A stretch of DNA of 64,000 bases from SG8-30 sp963715485 (GCA_963715485.1 OY970244.1:2666001-2730000); one strand, 5' to 3'; positions 10,001-18,307 are shown, numbered from the stretch's first letter. Notes: generated from the letters alone by a model not told the origin. Numbers and translations: made by a program.

Positions 10001-11919
10001 GCATGGACATCCAGTCTCAGGACTTCACCGTGGCCGGCATCGGGGACATGTCGGGCGACGTCTTCGGTAACGGCATGTTGCTGTCTAAGCACATCCGCCT
10101 GCTCGCGGCATTCAACCACCAGCACATATTCCTGGATCCCGCCCCGGATATGGCCAAGAGCTTCGCCGAGCGCCGCCGTCTGTTCCGGCTGCCGCGTTCG
10201 AGCTGGGAGGACTATGACGCCAGACTGATTTCGAAGGGCGGCGGCGTATTTTCGCGCAGCGCCAAGTCGCTGCCGCTGTCGCTGGAAGCGCGGCGCATGC
10301 TCGGCATCGAGACCACGGCAGCTTCGCCGCGAGACGTCGTACGCGCGATCCTGAAGATGCCGGTCGACCTGCTGTGGAACGGCGGTATCGGCACCTACGT
10401 AAAGTCGCACGAGGAAACCCACGCCGAGGTAGGCGACCGCAGCAATGATGGCGTTCGCGTGGACGGGCGCGAGCTGCGCTGCCGGGTCGTCGGCGAGGGC
10501 GGCAACCTCGGTCTGTCGCAGCGCGGCCGGATCGAATACGCCCTCAACGGTGGCCGGGTCAACACCGATTTCATCGACAACTCCGGCGGCGTCAACTGCT
10601 CTGACGTCGAGGTCAACATCAAGATCCTGCTCAACACGGCGATGCAACGCGAGCGACTCAAGCGCGCCAGGCGCGACGAGTTGCTCGCAAGGATGACCGG
10701 GGAAGTCGCGTCGCTGGTGCTGCGCGGCAACTACCTGCAAAGCCAGGCCCTGTCCACTATCGAGGCCCACGCGGTTGAGCGCGTATCCGAGCACGCCCAC
10801 GTCATCCGGGCGCTGGAGCGCGCTGGATCGCTGGACCGGATGCTGGAGGCGCTGCCGACGGATGAGGAGATTGCCGACCGGCGCCGCCTGGGCCAGGGAC
10901 TGACCCGGCCCGAGCTGGCCATGGTTCTGTCCTACTCCAAGCTGTGGCTGTACGACCGGCTGATCGAGTCGAATGTCCCTGAGGATCCCTACCTCAGCAG
11001 GGAATTGACTCGCTACTTCCCTCGGCCGGTGCAGAAGAAATTCGACAGGGAGATCCTGGAGCATCCACTACGCCGGGAGATCATCGTCACCGCGACGACC
11101 AACAGCATGGTAAATCGCATGGGACCCGTATTTGCGATACGGGCCCAGGAGGATACCGGCACCGACATCGGCCGGATCGCCCGCGCCTATTCCATCGCGC
11201 GCGAAATTACCGACATGCGCGACCTGTGGGCCGACATCGAGCTGCTGGACAACAAGGTGTCCACGCGGCTCCAGCACCGGATGCTCTACGTCAGCAGCCG
11301 ACTGCTGCGCTACCTGACCTACTGGGTGCTGACCAACCGCAAGGGTGGCCTCGACATCGAGCGTGCCGTGTCGACGCTGCGCCCGGGCCTGAAGGAGCTG
11401 CTGCACAAGCTGCCTTCGTTGCTGGTCGGGCTCGAGGCCGCGCAATACGAGAGCTCGCTGCAACGTTTCAGGAACGATGGCGCACCCGAAGCGGTCGCGA
11501 GGCGCGTGGCCAGCTTCGGGGCTGCGCAGGCAGCCATCGATGCGGTGGATATTGCCGTTGCGGGCAAGATGCCGGTGGACCGTGCCGCACGAGTCTATTT
11601 CCGGCTTGGCGCCAGCCTCGGCCTGGACTGGATCCGGAGCGAAATCGAGGGTCTCGCAGTCGAGGGCCACTGGCAGGCAGTAGCACGGGGTACCCTCCGC
11701 GAGGAGGCCTACAGCCTGCAGCGCGCGCTCAGTGCGGATGCCCTGGCCCGGGCCGGTTCCAGGGAACCCGACGCGGCAATCAAGGCCTGGACCGCAGCAC
11801 GGGCGCGCGAGGTCGACAACCTGCGGCGAACGGTGCAGGAAATGCGGTCGATCGATGGCACGGATTTCGCGACGCTGTCGGTCGCACTGCAGGCGGTGCG
11901 GCGGCTGTCGACCCGTTGA
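7096..11919 (+). CDS. gdhB: NAD-specific glutamate dehydrogenase, large (GDH-180) type
   Basis: This very long protein (1607 residues) belongs to the 180-kDa class of NAD-dependent glutamate dehydrogenases, which oxidise glutamate to 2-oxoglutarate and ammonia when amino acids are catabolised. The N-terminal half holds ACT-like regulatory regions, such as DDMPFLVDSIGIVF. The catalytic part near residues 800-1000 shows ARGGIRWSDRREDFRTEVLG, VPVGSKGGFV and DKGTASFSDLAN, and the dinucleotide-binding part shows VVGEGGNLGLSQRGRIEYA. Length agrees with Pseudomonas and Streptomyces relatives (about 1620). AAAGGA precedes the ATG at 7096. The reading frame is intact throughout and codon use matches its neighbours. 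Confidence 0.96.
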   Translation: MLGNVPAERLKIIEGIAARAGKLAKRSSPVDAGDLARAYYHGVSETDLATRTTDNLAGAALAHLQVARTRQAGEAIVRVFNPDLKRDGFASEHTVIALATDDMPFLVDSIGIVFTQGGYKVYFIAHPVLAVTRDSHGRLKQHYLDNAPATAGAESWQLIEIERLDDPAKIDALRHKLLESLEDVRCATGDWMKMRQRAREIAAQIEVSPPPVPAAEALEVKSLLEWMEDNHFTLLGYREYRLKRGRARDLLEPVTETGLGLLRPGRKRADSAKPVILAGDIRKFARSKELLLITKANSISTVHRATHLDYVGIKIFDRRGEVSGERRFVGLWTSTAYSSSPRDIPVLRHKIQRVIAHFGLAPSSHDGKAVMHALEVYPRNELFQAGVPELIRMVRGIVNLYERTEVRLFTRRDDFRRFYSCLLYVPRDHYNTQVRQRIEQIVMEVLGGIELESQVQLSESLLARVYLLVRTSPDDLRRVDMTALERRIAETVRTWPDRFREALAGRVGQVGLAELFRRLGSAFPAAYQEDTPPELAIEDVVRLEELREDPARLVMRLYRPADQPEHKVQLKLFRRGAPIPISDVLPTIENLGLKLISERPYELEIQGEPWWIQDFELEHPRRVTIDLAADGPRFRDKITQVWLGNSENDGFNRLVLAADLHWRQVTVLRTYARWFVQLGLPLSQAYMEEALATNPTAAAHLVGLFEARFDPSLTATARAKQEARHRQALGKVLAGINRVDDDRIVRAFLAAINATLRTSYYKKSADGADRPYLSIKIDSRAVPDAPLPRPMFEIFMHSPRVEGVHLRMGKVARGGIRWSDRREDFRTEVLGLMKAQNVKNTVIVPVGSKGGFVPRRLPGSRDEAQSEGTECYRLFIRSLLDLTDNLVGGKVVPPAGVVRADPDDPYLVVAADKGTASFSDLANEIAAEYGYWLGDAFASGGSVGYDHKKMGITARGGWECVKRHFRECGMDIQSQDFTVAGIGDMSGDVFGNGMLLSKHIRLLAAFNHQHIFLDPAPDMAKSFAERRRLFRLPRSSWEDYDARLISKGGGVFSRSAKSLPLSLEARRMLGIETTAASPRDVVRAILKMPVDLLWNGGIGTYVKSHEETHAEVGDRSNDGVRVDGRELRCRVVGEGGNLGLSQRGRIEYALNGGRVNTDFIDNSGGVNCSDVEVNIKILLNTAMQRERLKRARRDELLARMTGEVASLVLRGNYLQSQALSTIEAHAVERVSEHAHVIRALERAGSLDRMLEALPTDEEIADRRRLGQGLTRPELAMVLSYSKLWLYDRLIESNVPEDPYLSRELTRYFPRPVQKKFDREILEHPLRREIIVTATTNSMVNRMGPVFAIRAQEDTGTDIGRIARAYSIAREITDMRDLWADIELLDNKVSTRLQHRMLYVSSRLLRYLTYWVLTNRKGGLDIERAVSTLRPGLKELLHKLPSLLVGLEAAQYESSLQRFRNDGAPEAVARRVASFGAAQAAIDAVDIAVAGKMPVDRAARVYFRLGASLGLDWIRSEIEGLAVEGHWQAVARGTLREEAYSLQRALSADALARAGSREPDAAIKAWTAARAREVDNLRRTVQEMRSIDGTDFATLSVALQAVRRLSTR

Positions 11920-12001
11920 AACAGGCACCGCGGGACAGGAACTGTACGTGCGGGACCGCGTCGGGCCGCCGCGTGAGGTAAGATCCCGCTGAGCTCACGC
12001 C

Positions 12002-12766
12002 ATGGAGAGCATCGTGCCCGGCAAGCTGGTACTGGTCCGACACGGACAGAGCACATGGAATCTCGAGAACCTGTTCACCGGCTGGACCGACGTGGACCTG
12101 ACCGAGCGGGGCCGTGCCGAAGCCCTCGAAGCGGGCCGGCTGCTAAAGGGGGAAGGCTTCGACTTCGACCTGGCCTTCACGTCCGTTCTCAAGCGTGCGA
12201 TCAGGACTCTGTGGATCATCCTTGACGAGATGGACCTGATGTGGATTCCGGTCGAACGTGACTGGCGGCTCAATGAGCGGCACTACGGCGCCTTGCAGGG
12301 CCTCAACAAGGCGGAGACGGTCGAGGAGTACGGCGAGGAACAGGTGATGATCTGGCGCCGGAGCTATGACATACCGCCGCCGCCACTCGCTGGCGACGAT
12401 CCACGTCACCCCGGGTTTGACCCGAGATATTCGTCGTTGCAACGCGAGGAACTTCCGTCGACCGAGTCACTCCAGACCACGCTCGCCCGCGTGAAGCCCT
12501 GCTGGGAGTCGCGCCTGGCGCCGGCGCTGCGCGCTGGTCAGGACGTCCTGGTCGTCGCCCACGGCAACAGCTTGCGGGCGATGGTCAAGATGCTCGACGA
12601 AATGTCAGATGACGACATCGTCGCCTTCAACATTCCAACCGGCGTGCCAATGGTCTACGAACTCGACGACTCCCTGAGGCCCGCGGTACCACGTCGCTTT
12701 CTGGGTGACCCGGAAGCGATCAGGGCGGCTGCCGAGGCGGTCGCGAACCAGGCCCGGAAACGCTGA
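12002..12766 (+). CDS. gpmA: 2,3-bisphosphoglycerate-dependent phosphoglycerate mutase
   Basis: This 254-residue cytosolic enzyme interconverts 3- and 2-phosphoglycerate in glycolysis and gluconeogenesis. The phosphohistidine motif LVRHGQSTWN is near residue 12, followed by LFTGWTDVDLTERG, the catalytic-acid segment NERHYGALQGLNK and the second histidine in VVAHGNSLRAMVK. Size and order match GpmA. The ATG at 12002 adds four residues before an alternative GTG at 12014; either is possible. The last 47 nt overlap the 3' end of the convergent alpha/beta hydrolase gene. Confidence 0.95.
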   Translation: MESIVPGKLVLVRHGQSTWNLENLFTGWTDVDLTERGRAEALEAGRLLKGEGFDFDLAFTSVLKRAIRTLWIILDEMDLMWIPVERDWRLNERHYGALQGLNKAETVEEYGEEQVMIWRRSYDIPPPPLAGDDPRHPGFDPRYSSLQREELPSTESLQTTLARVKPCWESRLAPALRAGQDVLVVAHGNSLRAMVKMLDEMSDDDIVAFNIPTGVPMVYELDDSLRPAVPRRFLGDPEAIRAAAEAVANQARKR

Positions 12767-14426
12767 GCAGTTGCTGCAGCAGCTCCCCCCTGGCTTCCAG
12801 CGAATGCGGTCGCGCCACGACCTGTCCCGCCGCAGCTGACCTCGCGATCGCGGCGACTCCTTCGTAACGAGGGTCGCCGGGCGCGTCGAGGATGAACAAC
12901 GGCGCGCGGACCCTGGCTGCGAGTTCAACCAGGTCGGCCGAGAGCGCTGCCCGGCACGCCTGGCCATAGGCGTCGGGCTGCTGCAGTGTGGCAACCATTC
13001 GCTGGTGAAGACGCTGGCCATCGAGGTCCGGCTCGATGCGTCGCGCTGCCCCGCTCGACCCGTCGTACCAGGGCCACTGCAGCTGTTCGTCGCGCAGCCG
13101 GTGCCAGGTCGCGAGGAAGTGCGAGCCGTCCCGCGTAGGCCTGATCTCCGGCGCATAGCGCGCCGAGATGTCGCGGCGCCGCGCCGGCTCGAGTACCGGC
13201 ATGCCGTCAAGCACCAAGAGGTTTACGCGCGAGGGCGCCGTCGCTGCCGCGTGAAGCGCGAACGGCACCGAGAGTCCCGTTGCGATCAACGCAAATTCGT
13301 CCAGTCCCTCGGCGTCCGCCATGTCCAGCAGGACGCGGCCATAATCGGCGCAGCCGGCACTCTGCCCGAGTGGGTCCGACAGGCCGCAGCCCGGCAAGTC
13401 TGGCGCGACGACGCGCCAGCCGCGCAGGCCTGCCGCTACGCTTTCGATGTCGAGCGCGGACCCCGGCGGATCGTGCAACACGATCACGGCCCCTGGACCG
13501 TCGCCATGACGGCGCAGCTGCAACTGGCCGTGGCCATGGGCCTGGTAATCCCGGCGCATCGCTCGCCGCCGTCCGTCCTGGGGTTCGGACGCCACGGAGG
13601 CGGTGCCGGAGGAGAAAATCTCGCGCAGGCGTCGACGCCAGGCCCCGTGATCGGACGGCAGGCGCTCGACACTCGCACAGGACGGCCGGCAGGCTTCCAC
13701 GACCTCCAGGTAGGGATACAACACGTCGTCTTCCCGCGCCATGAAGGTCGTGGGCGTGGACAATCCGCGCAACACGCGCAGCGCGCGATAGCGCATCGCG
13801 GCGGAATAGGCCGACGAATAGTTCTCGCCGGCCATGAACAGATCCATGGCATATGCATGCAGGGCCACGGGCGGCGGCTCGTCCATCGGTATGCGTTTGG
13901 CAGCCTGGCGATCAAACCAGGGGAAGAAACGGTGCAGGTCGCGGATCTTGGTCCATTGCCTGCTGATATAGGCGCCTTCCGGATCTACGTCGAAGGGGCT
14001 CATGTAGGCATCGATGAACTCCGTGGGAACGTCGTCCTGCGGCAGGGACAGCCCGTCGATGACCAGCTGACCGATGCTGCGCGAATGACGCAGCGCACAG
14101 GACAGGGCAATCTTGGAACTCGTGTGGTAGGCGTAGACCACTGGCCGCTCGAGCCCCAGGGCCAGCAAAGCCGCCGCCAGTGCATCGCCAAAGTCGTCAA
14201 TCTCGGGCCTCGGGCTGGCCGGCAGCGGATCCGACTGGCCATAGCCCGGCGTGTCGAGTGCGAAGACCGTGAACGCATCGGAAAACTCGGCCAGCAATGG
14301 CAGGTGCAGCACCGACGAGCGCGGGCTGTCATGCAGCAGGACCACCGGGGGTCCGGATCCGGCACGGCGGTAATGGACCAGACGTTCGCCGGTCTGGACG
14401 AATCCACGGCTGACGCGTTGAGGCAC
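12720..14426 (-). CDS. tandem alpha/beta hydrolase (two fused domains)
   Basis: One continuous frame of 568 residues carries two alpha/beta-hydrolase folds in series, about 1-275 and 290-560. Each copy has an oxyanion-loop motif (LHDSPRSS, LHDPPGSA) and a strand with PGYGQSDPL or PGCGLSDPL. The nucleophile elbows are atypical: by alignment the serines are S103 in YHTSSKIA and S386 in TGLSVPFA, where the usual final glycine is replaced by K or P. A candidate catalytic His is in LPSDHGAW of copy 1; ARPHSLE is the candidate in copy 2. The start is GTG with AGGAGG just upstream. It follows an enoyl-CoA hydratase and a ferredoxin on the same strand, implying an operon. Substrate is unknown; hydrolysis of a CoA thioester or ester intermediate is a guess. 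Confidence 0.75.
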   Translation of the reverse strand: MPQRVSRGFVQTGERLVHYRRAGSGPPVVLLHDSPRSSVLHLPLLAEFSDAFTVFALDTPGYGQSDPLPASPRPEIDDFGDALAAALLALGLERPVVYAYHTSSKIALSCALRHSRSIGQLVIDGLSLPQDDVPTEFIDAYMSPFDVDPEGAYISRQWTKIRDLHRFFPWFDRQAAKRIPMDEPPPVALHAYAMDLFMAGENYSSAYSAAMRYRALRVLRGLSTPTTFMAREDDVLYPYLEVVEACRPSCASVERLPSDHGAWRRRLREIFSSGTASVASEPQDGRRRAMRRDYQAHGHGQLQLRRHGDGPGAVIVLHDPPGSALDIESVAAGLRGWRVVAPDLPGCGLSDPLGQSAGCADYGRVLLDMADAEGLDEFALIATGLSVPFALHAAATAPSRVNLLVLDGMPVLEPARRRDISARYAPEIRPTRDGSHFLATWHRLRDEQLQWPWYDGSSGAARRIEPDLDGQRLHQRMVATLQQPDAYGQACRAALSADLVELAARVRAPLFILDAPGDPRYEGVAAIARSAAAGQVVARPHSLEARGELLQQLLSVSGPGSRPPRQPP

Positions 14427-14477
14427 CTACCCTCCTGTCGTGCTGATCGGCAAGTCGACCGCCGCGAATACCGCGCG

Positions 14478-15257
14478 TCAGCGCGGGAAGCTGGGCTTGC
14501 GTTTCTCGAGGAAGGCCCGGATGCCTTCCTCCGCTTCCGGTGTGGTCGCCTGCGACGAGATCGTGCGGCTCTCGTCCTCGAGCTGGGCCTCCAGCGAGGC
14601 TTCGCTGCGCAACAACCGCTTGGCCTGCCCGAAAGCGCCGAGCGGGCCGGCTGCGAGCTGCGTTGCCAGCATGCCAGCCTCCTGCAGCAGGTCCACGTCT
14701 GGCACGACCCTGTTGACGAGCCCCCACTCCAGTGCATCCATCGCGCTCAATGGACGGTTCGTCAGCACCAGTTCCATGGCGCGCTTGGTGCCGATAGCGC
14801 GCGGCAGGAAGAACGAGGTGCTGCCATCCGGCGTCAGCCCGACGGCGGTATAGGCAAGTGAGAACTTTGCGCTTTCGGCGGCAATCGCGAGATCGGCCAT
14901 GGCCACCAGCCCGACACCGGCTCCCGCCGCAGTCCCGTTCACCGCCGCGATGACCGGCGCATCGAGGCGGCTGAAGGCAGTGATCGCTGCGTGCAGGTCG
15001 ACGGTGAGTTCGCGAAGATAGTCTTCGACGTTGCCGCCCTCGTTCATCATCATCGCGCTCAGGTCGCCGCCAAAGCTGAACGCCTTGCCCGCACCCGTGA
15101 TCACGACCGCGCGCACCCCGTGAGTGCCGCGACAGCGTGTCGCGGCGTCCAGCAGGTCGCGGCCAAACTGCAGGTTCATCGTGTTGGCCACCTCGGGCCG
15201 GTTCAGCGTTACCCACGCAACCTGGTCCCTGAGTTCGAACTTGACTGTCGAATCCAT
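14478..15257 (-). CDS. enoyl-CoA hydratase/isomerase family protein
   Basis: This 259-residue crotonase-fold protein has the usual N-terminus (VAWVTLNRPEVANTMN), the oxyanion-hole motif GAGKAFSFGGDLSAM near residue 60 and VNGTAAGAGVGLVAMADLAIA near 100. The C-terminal FLEKRKPSFPR is typical of enoyl-CoA hydratases in beta-oxidation and aromatic degradation. At the position of catalytic Glu144 the sequence reads LTPDGSTSFFLPRAIG, with D rather than E, which occurs in isomerases and other subfamilies, so the exact reaction is uncertain. AAGGAG before 15257 fixes the start; the frame is open further upstream but unsupported. It lies between ferredoxin and the tandem hydrolase in an apparent operon. 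Confidence 0.88.
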   Translation of the reverse strand: MDSTVKFELRDQVAWVTLNRPEVANTMNLQFGRDLLDAATRCRGTHGVRAVVITGAGKAFSFGGDLSAMMMNEGGNVEDYLRELTVDLHAAITAFSRLDAPVIAAVNGTAAGAGVGLVAMADLAIAAESAKFSLAYTAVGLTPDGSTSFFLPRAIGTKRAMELVLTNRPLSAMDALEWGLVNRVVPDVDLLQEAGMLATQLAAGPLGAFGQAKRLLRSEASLEAQLEDESRTISSQATTPEAEEGIRAFLEKRKPSFPR

Positions 15258-15286
15258 GATCACTGCTCCTTGCAGAGGCTGATCGA

Positions 15287-15604
15287 TCACTCGTCGGGAG
15301 CGATTTCGATCCGCAGGCCGTCGAGCTCCTCCTCGAAATTGACCTGGCATGACAGGCGCGACTTGGCCGGGTCATAGCCGACCAGTTCCTGCAACAATTC
15401 CTTTTCGTCGGGCTGCGGCGCCGGCAAACGGCCTTGCCAGCTCTCGTCGACGTAGATATGGCAGGTTGCGCAGGAACACATACCTCCGCAGATCGCGGCT
15501 ACTCCCCACTCCACCTCACGCAGGGTCTCCATGATGCTGACGCCAGCCCTTGCGGCGAGGCTGCGCTCGACACCGTCCCGGTCCAATACGATCAGATCGG
15601 CCAT
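15287..15604 (-). CDS. [2Fe-2S] ferredoxin, adrenodoxin type
   Basis: This 105-residue protein has the plant/adrenodoxin-type ferredoxin fold, with cluster ligands in AICGGMCSCATCH (CX5CX2C) and a last ligand in RLSCQV near the C-terminus. The sequence DESWQGRLPAPQPDEKELL is typical of adrenodoxin/putidaredoxin-like proteins, which donate electrons to cytochrome P450 or other oxygenases. An additional cysteine lies inside the cluster loop. The start at 15604 (MADLIVLDRDG) matches the family N-terminus; the frame stays open upstream without support. It is the first gene of a three-gene minus-strand operon. No P450 or reductase is in view, so its partner must be elsewhere. Confidence 0.9.
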   Translation of the reverse strand: MADLIVLDRDGVERSLAARAGVSIMETLREVEWGVAAICGGMCSCATCHIYVDESWQGRLPAPQPDEKELLQELVGYDPAKSRLSCQVNFEEELDGLRIEIAPDE

Positions 15605-15943
15605 CCGCCCTACCCTCTGAAGCTGCTGTTGTTGCCAGGCGCCAGTCCGGAGACCGGCGGAAAAACGCGCGTCAGGTTGCCTCGCCCCACGGGCATTCGC
15701 AACCCGAATACTGCGCCGCAGTATAGTGACATCGGCATAGGCAGTCATCGTCGATTTCCGCCACCAATCGCCGCGGCGATCCCATGGTCTGCACCTTTCC
15801 CGCTGCGGTGATCACCTCGCTGCGTCTATCTGACTGCTGCTAGCATTCCTGCCTGACGGGCGATGATCCTGGACGGAGGTCCCGCGCGGACGGGCGCCCG
15901 TAGACGGTATCGTCCCGAGTCCTGACAGGCTACCAACTGGACA
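15605..15943. other. divergent intergenic region without a gene
   Basis: These 339 bases separate the ferredoxin operon from the divergent ArnT-like gene. I see no convincing coding sequence. A perfect 7-bp inverted repeat, ATACTGC-GCC-GCAGTAT, lies at 15708-15724, about 105 bp upstream of the ferredoxin start; on the minus strand a TATACT -10-like hexamer overlaps its edge. This could be an operator and promoter for the ferredoxin operon, but the -35 is poor. Confidence 0.4.
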
Positions 15944-15946
15944 GTG

Positions 15947-17437
15947 ATGTCAACCGACCCGGGTTTCCCTGCTCGCCACGCAGCTTGGACGGTGCTGCTG
16001 CTGGGACTGCTGGTCGGCCTGGCATTCCAGGGCACCCGCCACCTGTGGGAACCGGATGAAGGTCGCTACACCGACGTGGCCCACGAGATGGTGGAGCTCG
16101 GCGACTGGCTGGTGCCGCGCCTCGATCCCGAGCGGCCGCATTTCACCAAGCCACCAATGACCTACTGGGTTATCGCCGCGAGTTTCTCGGTCTTCGGCAA
16201 CAACGAATGGGCCGCGCGCCTGCCGAACGCCCTGGCCTTTGCCTTCACGGCGCTGTTGGTCTTTGGCATCGCACGGCGGCTGCGGCTCGAGAATCCGCTC
16301 CTTGCGGCAGGCATCTGGATGACCATGTGGGGCCCGGTCATGGCGGCCAACGCCGTGACCACAGATACCCTGCTCACGCTGTTCGAGACCCTCGCCGTAT
16401 TTGGCTTCGTTGCCTCCGGATTGCTCGATTCCGGTACGACGCCCCGGCGTCCCGGCCTGCGCCTCATGTGGCTCGGTTTTGGCCTCGCCTTCCTCACCAA
16501 GGGTCCGCCCGGCCTGCTGCCGTTGGCGGCCATCGTCGCCTTCGTCGCCTGGCGCCGTTGGCGATGCTTGTTTCAACTGCTGGACCTGCCTGGCCTCGTG
16601 CTGTTCGCAACGACCGGGTTGAGCTGGTACGTAGTACTGATCTGGCGCTCACCGGATTTGCTGGACTACTTCCTGGTTCACGAGACGGTCGGGCGCGCGG
16701 CTACGGGCGAGCACAACCGTAACGCGGGCTGGCTTGGGTGGCTGATCGTATATCCGCCGACATTTCTAATAGGCAGCCTGCCATGGGTCGCGCTCGTCGG
16801 CGCGACCTGGCGGTCTCGCCGACGACATGGCGAGACGCTCGCGCTCGACCAGGACATGCAGGACTTTCTATGGCTCTGGTTCGCCGTGCCGCTGGCAGTC
16901 TTCGTACTGGCCCAGTCGCGGCTACCACTCTATGTGCTGCCACTGTTCGTTCCGTTGGCACTCATGCTGGCCGCCTGGCTAGGCGCATGGGCCCGGTACG
17001 GCAGCCGAGCCGCGGCAGCGTTCGCGCTCGCGCTCTCGGTCGCAATTGCCGTGAAGGGCGCCGGCGCCTGCTGGTATCCGGACCAGGACGCCTACCGGCT
17101 CGCCGCCGAGCTGCGCGAGCAGGTGGACCTTTCAGGAATCGACGAACTTGTCTTTGTCGACATCCCGGCACGCTATGGGCTCAAGCACTACACCGGTCTG
17201 AGCGTCGAAGAGGCAGAAACTCACCCCGGCGCTGTCGCACCCGAAGGCTACGCCCCGGCCGAACCGCTCTGCCACGAGCTTGCCACCAAGGAGCGGCTGT
17301 TGTTGATCGCACCGCTCAGGAACGCCCGCGACGTCGAGGCCCATATCGAACGCTGCCCGGCGCAGGTCGAGCGCGCGGGTACCCTGCGCCGGTGGGTGCT
17401 GTTGCGACGGATTCCCGTGGCAGGAGCGCCGGCCTAG
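15947..17437 (+). CDS. ArnT-like glycosyltransferase (GT39/GT83, PMT fold)
   Basis: This integral membrane protein of about 496 residues has the N-terminal catalytic signature of ArnT/PMT transferases: LWEPDEGRYTDVAHEM near residue 30 (the acidic DE pair), GDWLVPRL and HFTKPPMTYW, followed by about ten hydrophobic helices. Relatives transfer a sugar from undecaprenyl phosphate to lipid A or other periplasmic acceptors. The C-terminal periplasmic part of about 130 residues is divergent. ATG 15947 directly follows a GTG at 15944 and either could start translation; no strong Shine-Dalgarno is visible. No arn operon surrounds it, so sugar and acceptor are unknown. Its stop shares the tetranucleotide CTAG with the stop of the convergent gene. 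Confidence 0.85.
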   Translation: MSTDPGFPARHAAWTVLLLGLLVGLAFQGTRHLWEPDEGRYTDVAHEMVELGDWLVPRLDPERPHFTKPPMTYWVIAASFSVFGNNEWAARLPNALAFAFTALLVFGIARRLRLENPLLAAGIWMTMWGPVMAANAVTTDTLLTLFETLAVFGFVASGLLDSGTTPRRPGLRLMWLGFGLAFLTKGPPGLLPLAAIVAFVAWRRWRCLFQLLDLPGLVLFATTGLSWYVVLIWRSPDLLDYFLVHETVGRAATGEHNRNAGWLGWLIVYPPTFLIGSLPWVALVGATWRSRRRHGETLALDQDMQDFLWLWFAVPLAVFVLAQSRLPLYVLPLFVPLALMLAAWLGAWARYGSRAAAAFALALSVAIAVKGAGACWYPDQDAYRLAAELREQVDLSGIDELVFVDIPARYGLKHYTGLSVEEAETHPGAVAPEGYAPAEPLCHELATKERLLLIAPLRNARDVEAHIERCPAQVERAGTLRRWVLLRRIPVAGAPA

Positions 17438-18303
17438 CTGCCTGCGGAATTGATTCCCAGCCGTGCGGCGAGACGCCGCCTTGCGCCGGCTGCCTCAGGC
17501 GGCTCGTCTGCCTCGAGGGTTGACCTCAGCGCGAGCCATGCCCACCACACCGCTTCAAACAACCAGCGAGCGTCGGCGAGGCGCTCGGGTGAGGGCAGCG
17601 CATGCTGCCGTGAATAGGAACGCAACAGCGCCTGCAGCGCCACGGCGTCCAGATCGTGGTACGCGGTGAATCCAGCCAGGTCCATGATCGGGTCCCCAAG
17701 GCCTGCGTACTCCCAGTCGATCACCACAATCCACGTCGCCGACCCGACGATGTTGAGATGATGCAAGTCGTTGTGGCACAGGACTGTGCGGGTCTCGCGC
17801 CCCAGGCCCGCGCCGGTAGCTCTTGCCTTCTCCACGAGGCTCATCGCTGCGACGTCGTCTCCCAGCGCGGCGGCATAGTGGCCCAGGCTGTCGACGAAAT
17901 CGATGCCGGGCATACCGTCAGGCGCCGGCAGCGCATGCAGCTTCCCCAACCACTCCCCCAGAAGTGCTGCACCGGCGGGGGACCCCGCCAGGCACCGCGA
18001 CCAGGCTTCGCCCGGGACCCGCTCCATCACCGTCAACCCGAGATCGGGCTCCTCGAGCAGGATCCTGGGTGCGAGTCCGGACGCCGCCGCAGTGCGCTGT
18101 GCCAGCGATTCGGTCGTACGCGCAACCGCATAGTCGCCATCGTGCGGACCAGCAATGCGTACTACGACGCTGCGACCGTTGTCACTCAGTCCATAGCAGC
18201 GATTTCGCAGTCCGCCTGTGAGCACCTCGACCGAGGAGACGGCCATCCCGAGGCGGCGGGCTGCGAACTCGATTCGATCGGCGTCGCCCGGGGGCACGGA
18301 CAT
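17434..18303 (-). CDS. thiamine kinase-like phosphotransferase
   Basis: This 289-residue protein belongs to the aminoglycoside phosphotransferase/choline kinase fold. It has Brenner's motif CHNDLHHLNIV near residue 175 and the metal-binding DxD-type segment VIDWEYAGLGDP. It is the last gene of a riboswitch-headed thiamine uptake operon, four nt after the PnuC-like gene, so phosphorylation of imported thiamine (as in E. coli ThiK) is the most likely role. That substrate comes from context; from sequence alone choline or another alcohol is possible. The start at 18303 was chosen because it gives a normal kinase N-terminus and abuts the previous gene. The frame extends further upstream inside pnuC and that part is ignored. 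Confidence 0.8.
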   Translation of the reverse strand: MSVPPGDADRIEFAARRLGMAVSSVEVLTGGLRNRCYGLSDNGRSVVVRIAGPHDGDYAVARTTESLAQRTAAASGLAPRILLEEPDLGLTVMERVPGEAWSRCLAGSPAGAALLGEWLGKLHALPAPDGMPGIDFVDSLGHYAAALGDDVAAMSLVEKARATGAGLGRETRTVLCHNDLHHLNIVGSATWIVVIDWEYAGLGDPIMDLAGFTAYHDLDAVALQALLRSYSRQHALPSPERLADARWLFEAVWWAWLALRSTLEADEPPEAAGARRRLAARLGINSAGS

Positions 18304-18307
18304 GGGA

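Noticed and set aside
9673..11064. 463-codon minus-strand frame inside gdhB
   Set aside because: It lies entirely opposite conserved glutamate dehydrogenase sequence and shows no protein family features.
13005..14861. 618-codon plus-strand open frame antisense to the hydrolase and hydratase genes
   Set aside because: It is a GC-rich shadow: composition is Arg/Gln/His heavy with no domain, while both minus-strand genes have clear motifs.
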